The notes below the pieces were generated by a model, which searched no databases, was not told the DNA's origin, and worked only from the letters and a program-made list of their open reading frames with translations. A stretch of 64,000 nt of DNA, taken from assembly GCA_963969345.1 (NCBI GenBank), contig OZ017769.1:9985725-10049724 (forward strand). The letters are read 5' to 3'. The translations under genes and the position numbers were made by a program. The stretch's first letter is position 1. Every line of letters starts with the position of its first letter. The stretch is from Turbatrix aceti. Taxonomy: Eukaryota > Nematoda > Chromadorea > Rhabditida > Panagrolaimidae. Positions 28,005-38,541 of this stretch are shown here, one piece after another.

Positions 28005-28075
28005 TATTTAATTATTTATTTGTTTATTTCATCGTTACTCGGTGGTCATAAATATCATTAGACCCGAGGAAGCCA
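28005..28075 (-). repeat. TAAA-tailed retroposon fragment (copy 2)
   Basis: Same arrangement as at 23,171: a (TAAA)n-type tail, then on the minus strand ACCGAGTAACGATGAAA and a body containing GGTCTAATGATATTTATGACC. Confidence 0.45.
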
Positions 28076-28317
28076 ATTTTGTTTTTTACGCCCACGTTCA
28101 CAATGATTGATTATAGATCCTCGAATTCTTCACCTGACAATAAATATTAGGCGATGGCACAGGAACTGAAATAACATGAAATTTAACAAACGCAGTATGT
28201 TTGTGTGCAAAATTATCCGATAAAAAGTACCAGATCATCCACAAGTTGTGGACCGCAACCCTTCAATGTGCCGCATTTAGCTCAACTGGGCGAAATTCAC
28301 ATGGAAATTAGAAATAG

Positions 28318-28540
28318 GAGAATTATCCCATGGGATTCCCATCGGAGTCCCGGAAAAATCCCCGGGGATATTTTTTTTAATTTTTTAATTTTTTGTAATT
28401 TTTAAATCATTTGTAATTTTTAAACCTTTTGTAATTTTTTTTTCAAAACGCAAGGCTGTTTTAAAAACATTTTCGGCAGAATTATCCCGTGATTGATGGG
28501 ATAATTCCCGGGTATTTCCCAGGGGAGTCTCATAGACCAA
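28318..28540. repeat. Inverted repeat with ATCCC/GGGAT words
   Basis: GAATTATCCCATGGGATTCC and CCCGGAAAAATCCCCGGGGAT (28,320-28,370) have inverted, diverged counterparts at 28,478-28,530 (AATTATCCCGTGATTGATGG, GGGATAATTCCCGGG). A T-rich centre with repeated TTTGTAATTTTTAAA separates them. Probably a small foldback element. Confidence 0.45.
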
Positions 28541-28964
28541 AAACCAAACTAGGTACACAAGAAACTCTTCTTTTCTGTCTGCATCAAAATCGTAATGCTC
28601 AGTCGTTAATTGCGTTTTCTTCCTCCGTTTCTTCTTTTTTTGCCACGTTTGCCAACGTGCATTCCAAGAAGAGGTCAAAATATTTATCAATGCGGCCGGC
28701 AGCACGTAGCATACGTGTTTATAACGGCAGTACAGAGTGGGTGCATCGTCATTCTTCCGTCACGCTTTGGTCTGCGTTTTTTTGTTTGCTTGCAGAGAAG
28801 ATTGCAAACTAGACTTTTAGTGCGTCAGGGACGTCAGTCGTCCTCAATAAACTTCGACCACGTTTTTTTTCGTTTGCTCAGACACGTTGGGGGATTAAAA
28901 GGGGTCTATATTGGTAAAATTTTGCTTTGATCAAAATTTTTACAGATTGAAAAAAATATTTGTG
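28541..28964 (+). other. Intergenic, no gene supported
   Basis: The stretch holds T-rich and moderately GC-rich sequence. Open frames on both strands have no recognisable domain. A TTTTTACAG acceptor-like sequence precedes the small peptide frame at 28,965. Confidence 0.35.
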
Positions 28965-29108
28965 ATGAAGATTTGTGTATTTGTGATCATGTTTTTTTTT
29001 TCTGGGGTCATGGGTCGGCTCGGCTGGGGCGACGACAATCATAATCAACAACTGGACAGCCTGCAGGTTGTAGAAAGTGCTAGGAACGAAACAAAGCGGA
29101 AAAGATGA
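28965..29108 (+). CDS. Possible small secreted peptide (47 aa)
   Basis: After a TTTTTACAG acceptor-like site, a 47-residue frame starts with a convincing signal peptide (MKICVFVIMFFFSGVMG). It continues with a short mature part, RLGWGDDNHNQQLDSL, and a C-terminus ending in basic residues (NETKRKR). The TCTATATT box at 28,911 could be a promoter element. It has no cysteine framework and no known relatives that I recognise. Because the frame is short and sits next to a transposon, chance is possible. Confidence 0.35.
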   Translation: MKICVFVIMFFFSGVMGRLGWGDDNHNQQLDSLQVVESARNETKRKR

Positions 29109-29496
29109 CGACAGACTAACTACCCTTGTCGGCTGCAAAGCCCTGCGCACAGGCCCGACAAAATGCAGGGATGCACACCAAAACCGCGGGGATGCAAAAA
29201 TTCCGCGGGGATGCACACCAAAACCGCGGGGATGCTTTTTTTGGGTGTTTGAGGCTGAGATGCATCCCCGCGCTTTCTCGTTGCATCCCTGCATTACGCT
29301 TTTTGCAGGGATGCGAACGAAAAGCGCGGGGATGCGCACGAATGCTTGCCAAGTTCAAAAACATTTCTAAATTCGACGCCATTTTAAATAAAAAATCGCA
29401 ACTCGATTTATAATTGACTTTTGCTTTCAAAAATTTTGGTACATATCAAGTAAATGTGTACCTTCAAATGACATATTTTATTTTTTTTTATTTTTT

Positions 29497-30190
29497 CAAA
29501 TTTATCAAAATTGAAGGAGGTGTGGTAGAAAAATCACTGCGTGCGAACCAAACGAGCTGGAAACAAAATTGAAAGCAATTCTGAAGCCCAACAAAATTGT
29601 CTAACTTATTTTTTACAAAAAAGTATACCATGTCAACTTAGAAATGCCCAAAAAAAGGTTTCCAAAAAAAATTTCGAAGAAAAATTAGGTTTTCGGAACT
29701 TTTTAGAACTTTGATCAAAAACCTGAGTACGTCATTGGATTCTGCGTTTATTTTCACGCCGGGTCCTATTTTTTCGTAAAAATGCAATTTCAATGCGCTC
29801 CGCGCTGAATTTTTCCCTGAACCCTACTTTGTAAAAGTTTGGTGTCTGAAAACCAAAAAAAGTGGGGTTCAGAAGAATTTATGCACCGGCGCGCAGGAAA
29901 ATAATAAAATTCTGAAACACGTGTCCCGAACGTAAAAGATACTGTAGAATTCGATTCTAATATTTGTTTTTTTATCGAAGTTCTAAAAAGTTCCGAAAAT
30001 TAGGTTTTTCTTAGAAATTTAGATTTTTTAGAAACTTGGAAAGAATTGTGGAAAATGAGACTATTTTTAATGGATAGAAAATTTAGTTGTGCTTCAGAAT
30101 CACTTTTAATTGGGTTTCTAAGTATAATTTCGTACGAGATATGATTTTTCTAGTACACCTCCTTCAATTTTGTCAAAAATGAAAATTTTT
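29497..30190. repeat. Palindrome inside composite element copy 2
   Basis: CAAAATTGAAGGAGGTGT...TAGAAAAATCA near 29,507 pairs with the inverse near 30,145-30,180. GGAACTTTTTAGAACTTTGA near 29,695 pairs with the inverse near 29,965-29,990. The centre near 29,800-29,900 is weaker. The words GAACTTTTTAGAACTTTGATC are shared with the palindrome at 20,595-20,615. Confidence 0.65.
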
Positions 30191-30339
30191 TGAAACATGA
30201 GTAGCACTGCTCGAAAGGCAATGTTCGAATCTTATTTGTCAAACTATAAAACACAAAGATACCTTGTCAGAAACTAATGTTTTCGAATTTTGAAATAAAT
30301 TTCGTTCAATAAATTTTTACACTGCCGCAGTTTTGCGAC

Positions 30340-31300
30340 TTTTCTTGTTTTGAGGAGTCTCAACGCGAATGTTTCGAGCGAGCTCGCTCGTTTTGGCCAG
30401 TCCAAGAACTTTGTCATTTTTTCATTTTTCTGTCTGTTATTTTTTTTACGAATGTGTTGTAATCGTTGTTTTTTGGCGTGAATTCTATTGTTTTTGTTTT
30501 AGGATTTTCCGGTAACAGCTTCCACGTGACTACACCCGATCGGCAACTCACCCCAAGCGATGATCCCTTTGCTGCTGCTGTCGGCGTAAGTTTTTTTTCA
30601 ACTTTTCAAAGTTTTGGGGCATGATGACGACTTTTTTGAAAACCAACCAAGTTTCACCCGGTTTTTTACCTTTCTTTGCGATTGTATGATGAGTTCTTGC
30701 GATTTATTAGGTAGGATGGCGCTGCGACAGATGGGGTGCCAAGAATGGCTTCACAATCGCAGAAAATGGAAAAAAATTGGTTGAAAGGCAGTTGGCATGA
30801 AATTCAGGGGCATAAAAACTTTCGGGCTTCGTTATTGTTTTTACTCAAAGTTTCAGATGATGGTAATCCCCGCTTATCTTCAAATTTACTGTACGTTTGA
30901 AGAAAAATTCGAAAAATGAACTAACTTTACTGATTTTAGGTAAACCGACTTCAAAGAAAAAGACCGTGTAAATCAACGTGTTCGGCCACGAAGAGCACGC
31001 ATTCAACCACGTGAGTTATCCGGATTTCCAAAAATCATGATTTACTTGAATCTACTTTTAGATCATTGCCGTTTTCACATCTTATTTGAATGCCGAACTG
31101 AATGCCTGACACCGACGTCGTTCTCCCCAACAACTTTGGGTGCCCAGCAGCTTCGCCTAATCAACTCCAGCCAACAGAAGAAGCTAACAGTCCGGCACGA
31201 AAACGGGACAGAAGCCCTGCGGTTAGGCCTTCTGGAGAGATAAGAAAGTTATCAGAAGCCTCTGCAACATCTCGACATCACGAGCAATTTTTTTTTCTTT
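30340..31300 (+). other. Spliced-looking segment of the composite element, copy 2
   Basis: It is collinear with 21,885-22,740. Likely exon edges are a TTTTGTTTTAG acceptor (about 30,503), a GGC|GTAAGTTTT donor (about 30,588), a TTATTAG acceptor before GCGCTGCGACAGATGG, and further donor and acceptor pairs to about 31,060. Exon-like parts are GC-richer and partly open. A frame reads RCDRWGAKNGFTIAENG and then stops. It is decayed or noncoding. Confidence 0.5.
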
Positions 31301-31634
31301 TTTGTAGTTCTGAATAATAATTTTGTATTGTAAAAAAATTAATGGATTCTTATATTATTAAATAAATTGAGCTAAAAATCAGCCGATAATGGGGGGGGGG
31401 GGCAAAACAATAATCAGTGCATGCATCCCCGCGGTTTCGGTGTGCATCCCCGCGGTTTCGGTGTGCATCCCCGCATTTCAGCAGGCGTGCAGCATGGGGA
31501 AATGCAGGGATGCTCGACCAAAGCGCGGGGATGCTGGACAAAAGCGCGGGGATGTTCGACAAAAGCGCAGGGATGGTTGGGGTGACTCCATCCCTGCGGT
31601 TTTGGTGTGCATCCCTGCATTTTGTCGGGCCTGT

Positions 31635-32219
31635 GTGGCGTTGGTTGTTGATGCTTTTTTGCTGCTCCCTTTTTATTCTCATTTTTCTGTTTTTTTAACA
31701 GAGCGATCGACGAACAAGGGGTTGGGGTAGATGTTGCGATTGCGGTTGTGCTGGACTGTTTTTCTCTCATAGACCCCAGATTTTTATGCGCTGTGTTTGT
31801 TTACGGATTCTGTTGGATGATTTTTTGATTGCAAATGATTTCTGCTGATGTTTTTTTGTAAATACTTTAGCGCTTATTTTTCTGTAAAAGTCGCTTGTTG
31901 GCCGTTGGGCAAGTTCAACTGTTGTTGTGGACATTTCTTTACATTTCTTTAAACTTTTTTTTTTAAATATTTTTTGAACTAATTAAATAAATAATTATTT
32001 TGTGACAACTTGCTTAGAATACGGAAAAAATAAACTTAATGTTTTATCGCTGAAAAAAGATTTTTCATTTAATTTTTCTGTTATCAAACGTGCATTTTTG
32101 CACGTTTTCTCACGTTGTTTCTATTTTTTTGCTCCACCTTAACCACCAGAAAACCACTTTTCAACATCGGTCAATGAATGCACTTTCTTGTTTCACTTCA
32201 ATCACTTTTCAACTTTCCA
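31635..32219 (+). other. Intergenic region before gdh-1
   Basis: T-rich sequence with the motif ACATTTCTTT repeated in tandem at about 31,931. Towards its end a CAACTTTCCAG acceptor (32,211-32,220), 12 bases before the gdh-1 ATG, suggests a spliced leader or a 5'UTR intron. Confidence 0.45.
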
Positions 32220-32231
32220 GAACTCAAAGCA

Positions 32232-34568
32232 ATGCTCATGTCCTCACTAACCCGCCGCGTGGCCCCATTGGTTTTCGGACGCTTCCGGATGTCCACCACG
32301 GCTACCCTCGGCCCCCATGATCAGGTCTCGGATGCTGCCAAGCCCATGGAAGAGCAAATTAATCCTTCGTTTTTCAAAATGGTGGATTACTGTGGGTTCT
32401 TTGATTTTTTTAAGGGGTGAGTTTATGTTGGTTTTTTAGACTTTGACAAGGGAGCGACTGTTCTTGAACCGAAGCTCATCGAAGACCTCCAGTCAAACCA
32501 TCTTTCAAAGACGGAGAAGCAGCATTACGTGAAGGGCATTCTCAGTGCCATCAAGCCCGTCAACAAAGTGTTGTACATTACATTTCCCATCCGACGTGAT
32601 AACGGTAAGTTTTTTTTAATGGGGGGAAAACAAAAAATTTTGTTAAAGGTAAAACAAAAAAATTGAAGATAATTTTTTTTTAAATTTGTTCTAAAATTTT
32701 GAAGTTTCGGTTGATTTCTTAATTAGTGTAATTCAAAACGTATAAAAATAAAAAAAAAGTTAATTATTTTCGAAATAATGAATTTGGCGCCAAAATGTTC
32801 TTATGGTGCAGAGGTGAAATTTTCAATCTGTAATCCGTCACTCCCCAAGGTCCCGGGTTCGATTCCTTGATGCGTAAAATTTTTTTTCCGTATTCTTTCG
32901 ATTCAGGTACAAATTTCTACAAATTTTTGATGAAGTCTGAATTCTGCCCTTGTCTAAAACTTTTTTAGCTTTTTAAATTTACAGGTGAATACGAAATCAT
33001 CGAAGCATGGCGTGCTCAGCATTCAGAACACCGTACACCAACCAAGGGTGGCATCCGTTACTCGCCCGACGTCTGCGAGGACGAAGTCAAGGCCCTGAGC
33101 GCTTTAATGACGTACAAGTGCGCGGCTGTCAGCGTTCCATTCGGTGGCGCAAAGGGCGGAGTCAAGATTGATCCCCGAAAGTACAGCGAATACGAAATCG
33201 AAAAAATCACCCGTCGAATTGCCATTGAATTTGCCAAGAAGGGATTTCTTGGTCCTGGCGTTGACGTGCCGGCTCCGGACATGGGCACCGGTGAACGCGA
33301 GATGGCGTGGATCGCCGATACCTACGCACAGACGATTGGCCACAACGAGAAGGACGCTTCTGCTTGCATTACTGGAAAGCCGATTGTATCGGGTGGCATT
33401 CATGGTCGTGTCAGTGCTACCGGTCGTGGTGTCTGGAAGGGCCTCGAGGTATTCGTCAACGATGAAAGTTACATGAAGAAGATCGGACTGACAACTGGAT
33501 TCAACGACAAGACGTTCATTGTTCAGGGATTTGGTTTGTTTTTTGAAACTAAAAATTTATATTTATTCCAAAAAAATATTTTTTATTTAGACAAAAGTTG
33601 TATTTTTAATTAAAAAAACATTAAACTTAAAAATTGATTAAAAAATACATAAAAATTTAAATTAATATTTTGTATTTAAAAAAAATTATTTATTGTAAAA
33701 TAACTTTTTTTTTAAATTTTGTGTTTAAAAAAAATTTAATAAAATTAGAATCATATTTTTTTTATTTAGTGTTTTTTAAAATTTGTTAATAAAATTTTTT
33801 TTATGAAAAGTATTTCTAGGTAACGTGGGTCTCCACACGATGCGCTACCTTCATCGCGACGGGGCCAAGTGCGTCGGCATTCAGGAGTATAACTGCTCCA
33901 TTTACAACCCCGACGGCATCCACCCCCGCGAAATCGAGGATCACATCCTTGAACATGGCTCAATCAAAGGTTTCCCCGGCGCCAAGGCTTTTGAGCCTTT
34001 TACCGACCTCATCTACGAGCCCGTCGACATCCTGGTCCCGGCTGCGTGCGAGAAGACGATCCACAAGGAAAACGCTGGCCGAATCAAGGCCAAGATTATC
34101 GCCGAAGCCGCCAACGGTCCCCTCACCCCCGCAGCCGACAAGATCCTCCTCGCCAGGGGCGACTGCCTCATTGTTCCTGACATGTTCATCAACAGCGGTG
34201 GTGTGACGGTGTCCTACTTCGAGTGGCTCAAAAATCTCAATCACGTCTCCTTCGGTCGCCTGACGTTCAAGTACGAGCACGACAGCAACTACCATCTTCT
34301 GGGATCCGTGGAAACATCGCTGGAGAGCGCGCTTGGCAAGCCTGTCCCCATCCGACCTTCGGATGCTTTTGCGGCGAGGATCTCCGGCGCCAGCGAGAAG
34401 GACGTCGTCCATTCGGGTCTCGAGTACACCATGAAGCGCTCTGCCTTGGCCATTATTCGTACCGCTGACAAGTACAATCTAGGCTTGGATCTTCGCACTG
34501 CCGCGTACGTAAACTCTATCGAAAAGGTCTACCACACCTACCGTACTGCTGGTTTCACTTTCACCTGA
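32232..34568 (+). CDS. gdh-1: Mitochondrial glutamate dehydrogenase
   Basis: Four exons join in frame: 32,232-32,391, 32,440-32,604, 32,985-33,533 and 33,820-34,568. They give 540 residues, the length expected for nematode GDH. A basic, Ser/Thr/Arg-rich N-terminus ([17 protein letters not shown]) is a mitochondrial targeting peptide. The catalytic region has [30 protein letters not shown] with its active Lys, and [17 protein letters not shown]. The nucleotide-binding part has FIVQGFGNVGLH (Rossmann loop). GDH converts glutamate to 2-oxoglutarate and ammonia with NAD(P). The start is preceded by a splice acceptor 12 bases upstream. Intron 2 holds a tRNA-like insert. A decayed copy of the 3' part follows at 34,855. 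Confidence 0.97.
32801..32877 (+). repeat. tRNA-like sequence 1 (in gdh-1 intron 2)
   Basis: An A-box-like TGGTGCAGAGGTGAAAT and a B box GGTTCGATTCC (32,856-32,866), then TGCG-TAAAA and a run of eight T. It lacks a well-paired acceptor stem. Probably a tRNA-derived SINE or pseudogene. Confidence 0.45.
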
Positions 34569-34854
34569 TCTGTGAGCTTGAGGGTTTCTGGGAGGCGACA
34601 GATCTTGAATTCTGTTAATTTGAAATAACTAGTATATTTATGTCATCTTGTGCAATTTGTTAGAGTAGAAAAATAAAATGTTTACTAACTATTTTTTTTT
34701 GTTACAAAAAATTTTTGTAAGAAAATACGAATTGAAAAAAATGTACAAAATAATTTTATGGTCGTAAAGCAAAACAAAACATGTTCCGAATTTTATTGTA
34801 CATAAAATTTTTTATTGAAAAATTGTTTTTTTAATAAATAAATTGGACGTTGTT

Positions 34855-35020
34855 TTTTTCTGGCGCAAAAATGAAATTTTCAATTTATAATTTTTTTGTC
34901 CCAAGTGAAATTTTTTTACCGCATTCTTTGGAATTGTAGTAAAATTAGTTAAAAATTTTTTTTTTAATTTTGGAGGTTTGCGACACCTGCCGTACTGCTG
35001 GATTTAATTTCACCAGAATT
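34855..35020 (+). pseudogene. Decayed duplicate of gdh-1 pieces (tRNA-like insert and last codons)
   Basis: From 34,860 the sequence CTGGCGCAAAAATGAAATTTTCAAT mimics, with deletions, the intron-2 tRNA-like element. At 34,980-35,018, CACCTGCCGTACTGCTGGATTTAATTTCACC mirrors the last coding bases of gdh-1 (34,539-34,566). Both gdh-1 pieces in the same order, with the middle missing, point to an old tandem duplication followed by deletion. Confidence 0.55.
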
Positions 35021-35053
35021 AAAGACGAAATCAGTTTATTTTATCATAAAAAA

Positions 35054-35641
35054 TCATTTTTTTACATCCGTGGCATAATAAAAGATGCAAAGAATCTGAG
35101 CAGCGTGAAGAGCATACACACCGACTGCAGCCGGGGTCAGTAGCTCGTTGTCCTCGAGATACCTGCATGCGTCGACTTCTCTGCATAACATCATGCAGTG
35201 TGCCTCGAAGAGTCCTGCGGCGAGTTTCAAAGCAATGGCTGCCTTGCAGGAACGTCGTCTCCAAATACCCGTAGAATTTAGAGAATACAGAAACATGTTG
35301 ACGGCAAAAGCATTGCTGCTAAATCCAAAAGCGTAGAGACGACGAACCCATTCCTTATCTGGATCTGGATTTTGATATTGTGCGATACCAAAATATAGCG
35401 AATTAATAGAGAGCAATGTAAGGTATAAAATTTGAAGCACCAGGGCGCCAAACATTACATACTGAAAAAAGTTTGTTTCAAATGATTAAAAAATTATGTG
35501 TAGGTAACAAACCCATGCTGTATCAGAAGTGTCAGGAACGACGGACATGTCATTTGATGCGGCTTTGATGCGTTGCCAGGTGGCTTGCCATCCCGAGACG
35601 CGAGGGCGACGGGGACGACGGTGGCGTAGCTTCTCCGTCAT
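35054..35641 (-). CDS. Small multi-pass membrane protein, family member 1
   Basis: Two exons join in frame: 35,641-35,513 and 35,461-35,054. They give 178 residues. The basic N-terminal 43 residues (exon 1) are cytosolic-type; exon 2 encodes about four hydrophobic segments. A conserved loop CREVDACRYLED with two Cys precedes the last segment, which ends in YYATD. The exon junction always follows a Trp codon (TGG|GTTTGT). Two intact relatives lie directly upstream, same orientation, and a broken one lies at 47.0 kb. No known family is recognised. The topology resembles claudin- or tetraspan-type small membrane proteins only in outline. Confidence 0.65.
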
Positions 35642-35918
35642 GATGCCGAACAACGAAAATAATTTTTTGTTGAATTATTGGATGCCAAAAAAAAGAAGGA
35701 TGACAAAAAATTTGCATTCATGCAAAGTTTTGTGTTCTTTGCATGATGTTGAACAGCAGCGTCGTCGGAGATTAAAAAATTGGGCATCATGCCAAATTCG
35801 GAACTTCAAAATTTCAGATTATTGGATAAACAATCTCATTTTTTTGTAAAAAGTCACGATCATACAAAAATTAATTTTATATCTTTCATATTTATTACTA
35901 AATATTTAAAAAAAATAT

Positions 35919-36507
35919 TCAATAATCATCGTCTTCAAAATCAGTAGCAAAATAAAACACAGAAATAATGTAAACAACATAAAATGTGTAGAAGCAGAGC
36001 GGTACCGCAGTCATCATATCAGTGGCCTCGTAGAACTTGCATTCAGTCATTTCGGGGCAGTTCAAAAAGACGTATGACTCGGCAATGCCCGCGATGAGTT
36101 TGACTCCCGTAGCATTGATACACGCATATCGGCGCCGGTCATCAAAGGTAGACATAGCCTTATACGTATAAAATACGGCGAACCCATTACAGGCAACGTC
36201 GAACAAATACAAGCCGTAAACCTCAACGGAAGTCGGAGTTTGATCAGATGGCAAAAACAGCGCCAGGAGCATGGCAATTCTGTATCCAAGGTATCCACCC
36301 TGAAGGTAGTAGGTAAATAACATTACGCACTAAAAAATGCTTAGAAAAGTTTGGAGATACATAAATTAGAGTTAAACAAACCCATGGCATAGAATTGGCT
36401 TCAAAAGGGGGTGTGCTGTGAAGCGACACTCCCAACCGGCGTAAAGACGTTCGCCAGTAATATTGACCGGATGTCAACGATTCACGCTCACTTGATTGTA
36501 CCGACAT
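35919..36507 (-). CDS. Small multi-pass membrane protein, family member 2
   Basis: Exons 36,507-36,382 and 36,329-35,919 give 178 residues, the same length as member 1. Exon 1 encodes a Ser/Arg-rich N-terminus (MSVQSSERESLTSGQYYW). Exon 2 carries about four membrane segments, the conserved loop CPEMTECKFYEATDM and the YFATD end. The junction is again TGG|GTTTG with a TTTTTAG acceptor. Sequence identity to the neighbours is low outside the Cys loop and the membrane-helix pattern, so the duplication is old or the family evolves fast. Confidence 0.65.
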
Positions 36508-36808
36508 CGTTTTGGGCAAGAAAAAGTTGCGGCAACGGTGATGCAGCTTGAATGCCGGTGGCTGCAGTGTTTTGATTACAGTTTTCTTGCTTTGATCATG
36601 TTTTGCATTTTGAACTACCGAACAATAAAAATTTGCATATTCAGTAGATTTTTACTGTTTGACAGACCAAATGCAAAAATTCAAAATGGCGTTGTTGTCA
36701 ACGGTGGTTGTTGTTCATAAATCTTGAATTATTATTTTTACATTACACAAACAAATTTTTTACCAATGTGACCACAAAAACTGTATTCTTCAAACCACAT
36801 TTAATTTA

Positions 36809-37312
36809 TTATTCCGTAGCATAGAAAAGGATGCCAAAGACATCAATAGCATAAAAAATGTACACAACAAATGCGACGGTAGTTTTCATGCCAGCTGCGT
36901 CGATGTGCTTGCATTCTTCGATGTCGTCGCAATTTGTGAAAAAATACAACTCACAGATTCCGCACAAAAGTTTCACACTGATAGCCATAAAGCAAGTACG
37001 TCGACGGTAAACACCTCTGTAAAGCAAGGTGCAACAGAAATTGAAACAGGTATAAATGTTGCTAAGCAGGCCAATGATGTAGAGATAACGAATGCCACTT
37101 TTTGCTGAATTTCGTACATCAAATGAGTACAGTATGACACAAAGCAGCATGACGTAAGAAATCTGGGTAAGAGCGACCAGCGACATTACGCCCTAAAAAA
37201 ACATTTCGGAATTGGAAAATATAAAGTTAAAACTAACCCATTCTTTGGTGATCGTTGCAAGTTCCACAGAAGTGGTTAGTGGACGACGTTCACTTGATGA
37301 CTGCAACGACAT
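36809..37312 (-). CDS. Small multi-pass membrane protein, family member 3
   Basis: Exons 37,312-37,238 and 37,192-36,809 give 152 residues. The N-terminus (MSLQSSSERRPLTTSVEL) is similar to member 2 (SVQSSERESLTS). Exon 2 starts GVMSLVAL and carries the loop CDDIEECKHIDAAGM and the end FYATE. The intron starts TGG|GTTAGT and ends TTTTTAG. It is the 5'-most of the three tandem genes on this strand. Function unknown; a plasma-membrane location is inferred from the helices and the absence of a cleavable signal peptide. Confidence 0.65.
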
Positions 37313-37572
37313 GGCTCAGATTGGCAAAAAAATGACTGGCAGGTGTTCGTGTTGTTTATACGAACTGATTTTTTTGAATTTGCATAATTTTTGTGAAACC
37401 CAAAAAAACTCTACTTCCGGCGTTGTAAATAACTGTGCCAGATCGATCAGTTTTACAATGTCTGTTTACCACTGTAGTTTGTTCAAAAATACGTGTGATA
37501 AGGTGAATAGTTTTTTCAAATTTTTACAGATAAGAACAATTGTCAACGAATGTCTTCAAAATAAGTATTTTA

Positions 37573-37650
37573 TGTTTATTTATTTATTTATTTATTCATT
37601 TTACCATTACTCAGTGGTTAGTTATCATTAGACCAGATGTTAGGGGACAC
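37573..37650 (-). repeat. TAAA-tailed retroposon fragment (copy 3)
   Basis: The best-preserved copy: on the minus strand GGTCTAATGATAACTAACC, then ACTGAGTAATGGTAAAATG and a (TAAA)n tail. Confidence 0.55.
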
Positions 37651-38454
37651 AAATAGTATTTTTTTCTAAAAACATGAAAATCCTCCAAACAAAGTAAACA
37701 GCCTGAGCATAGTAAAGAATTTTTAAAATCTCCTAAAACTAAAAAATAGATTTGCTTTGACGTTTTTGGTATGTAAATAAATATTTATTACAAAAAAAGT
37801 TAAACAAACTTTATGTTCTTCTCCAATTCTACCAAGTTCAAATGCCCTGACACTTTTTTGTCAGTCTGTCGGGGGTTTTCTATCCCCGTTGGTCTCACGC
37901 TCCCAAAGGCCACCAAGCCTAAAAATGCAGTCAGTCGGTACTATCCCGTCATCCAGGACTACACATGACCCTTTTTAGGCATTTGTTGTTCTTTTTTTTG
38001 TGGTTGCTTGCATGTTTGCTTCAAAACAAGAGCGCCTGCCTTCACACAAGAGCAACCACGTTTGCTCCTTTCCTCTCGTTCTCTGCAAGAAGTAAGGAGT
38101 GGAAAAAGGGGTGAGCCATTGCCCTTTTTTGGTTATTCTTGCTTTTTGCTGCTTCGATTTTTGTTGTGCGTGTTTTTTTTTCTCTGCTACGGAAAAGATC
38201 TGAAACTCAGCTGACTGCACATAAACTGTTTTTTTAGTTGTTTGAAAAGTTGTTTACTAAGTTTTTTTTGCGGGAATACAATATTTTTGTTGTTTTAAGC
38301 CAGCGGATGCTTGCAAGATTGGACCGGGATTTGAAAAAACAACCAACAATTTGTACTGGAGAAAGGCGTGGGAAAACGGAAACGGAAAGGCCGAATGTTG
38401 TGGTTAAGATGAGTCACAAAATAACGGTCACAATATCAAAAGGATAGAAGCGAT

Positions 38455-38541
38455 CCAGGTAGCATCTGTGTTGTAGATGTATAATTTTTGCTTGACTCAA
38501 AATTCAATCGTCTGGGTCGGGGGTTCAATTCCTGCCCGGTA
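38455..38541 (+). repeat. tRNA-like sequence 2 (weak)
   Basis: Only the B box GGTTCAATTCC (38,522-38,532) with GC-rich flanks (GGGTCGGG...CCTGCCCGG) and a following A/T run is convincing. The A box is not clear. Confidence 0.3.

Larger units (their letters stand above)
29150..31634. mobile_element. Composite foldback DNA transposon, copy 2 (about 2.5 kb), GC-rich repeat ends
   Basis: The ends are inverted: ACAGGCCCGACAAAATGC at the left and GCATTTTGTCGGGCCTGT at the right. Inside each lies an array of a GCGGGGATGCACACCAAAACC-like unit (29,165-29,340 and 31,420-31,620), both orientations being present. The order palindrome (about 29,497-30,190), then spliced-looking segment (30,340-31,300), is the same as in the element at 20,045. 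The terminal sequences of the two elements differ completely, so the shared core has been combined with different ends. No clear target duplication. No transposase frame. Confidence 0.7.

Noticed and set aside
29165..29340. Possible CRISPR-like repeat-spacer array
   Set aside because: Units are irregular, occur in both orientations, and match the other end of the same transposon; a eukaryotic genome makes CRISPR implausible.
29077..29430. Several overlapping frames with repeated motifs near 29.1-29.4 kb and 31.35-31.77 kb
   Set aside because: They come from the GC-rich terminal repeat arrays, open in many frames on both strands, with no consistent protein.
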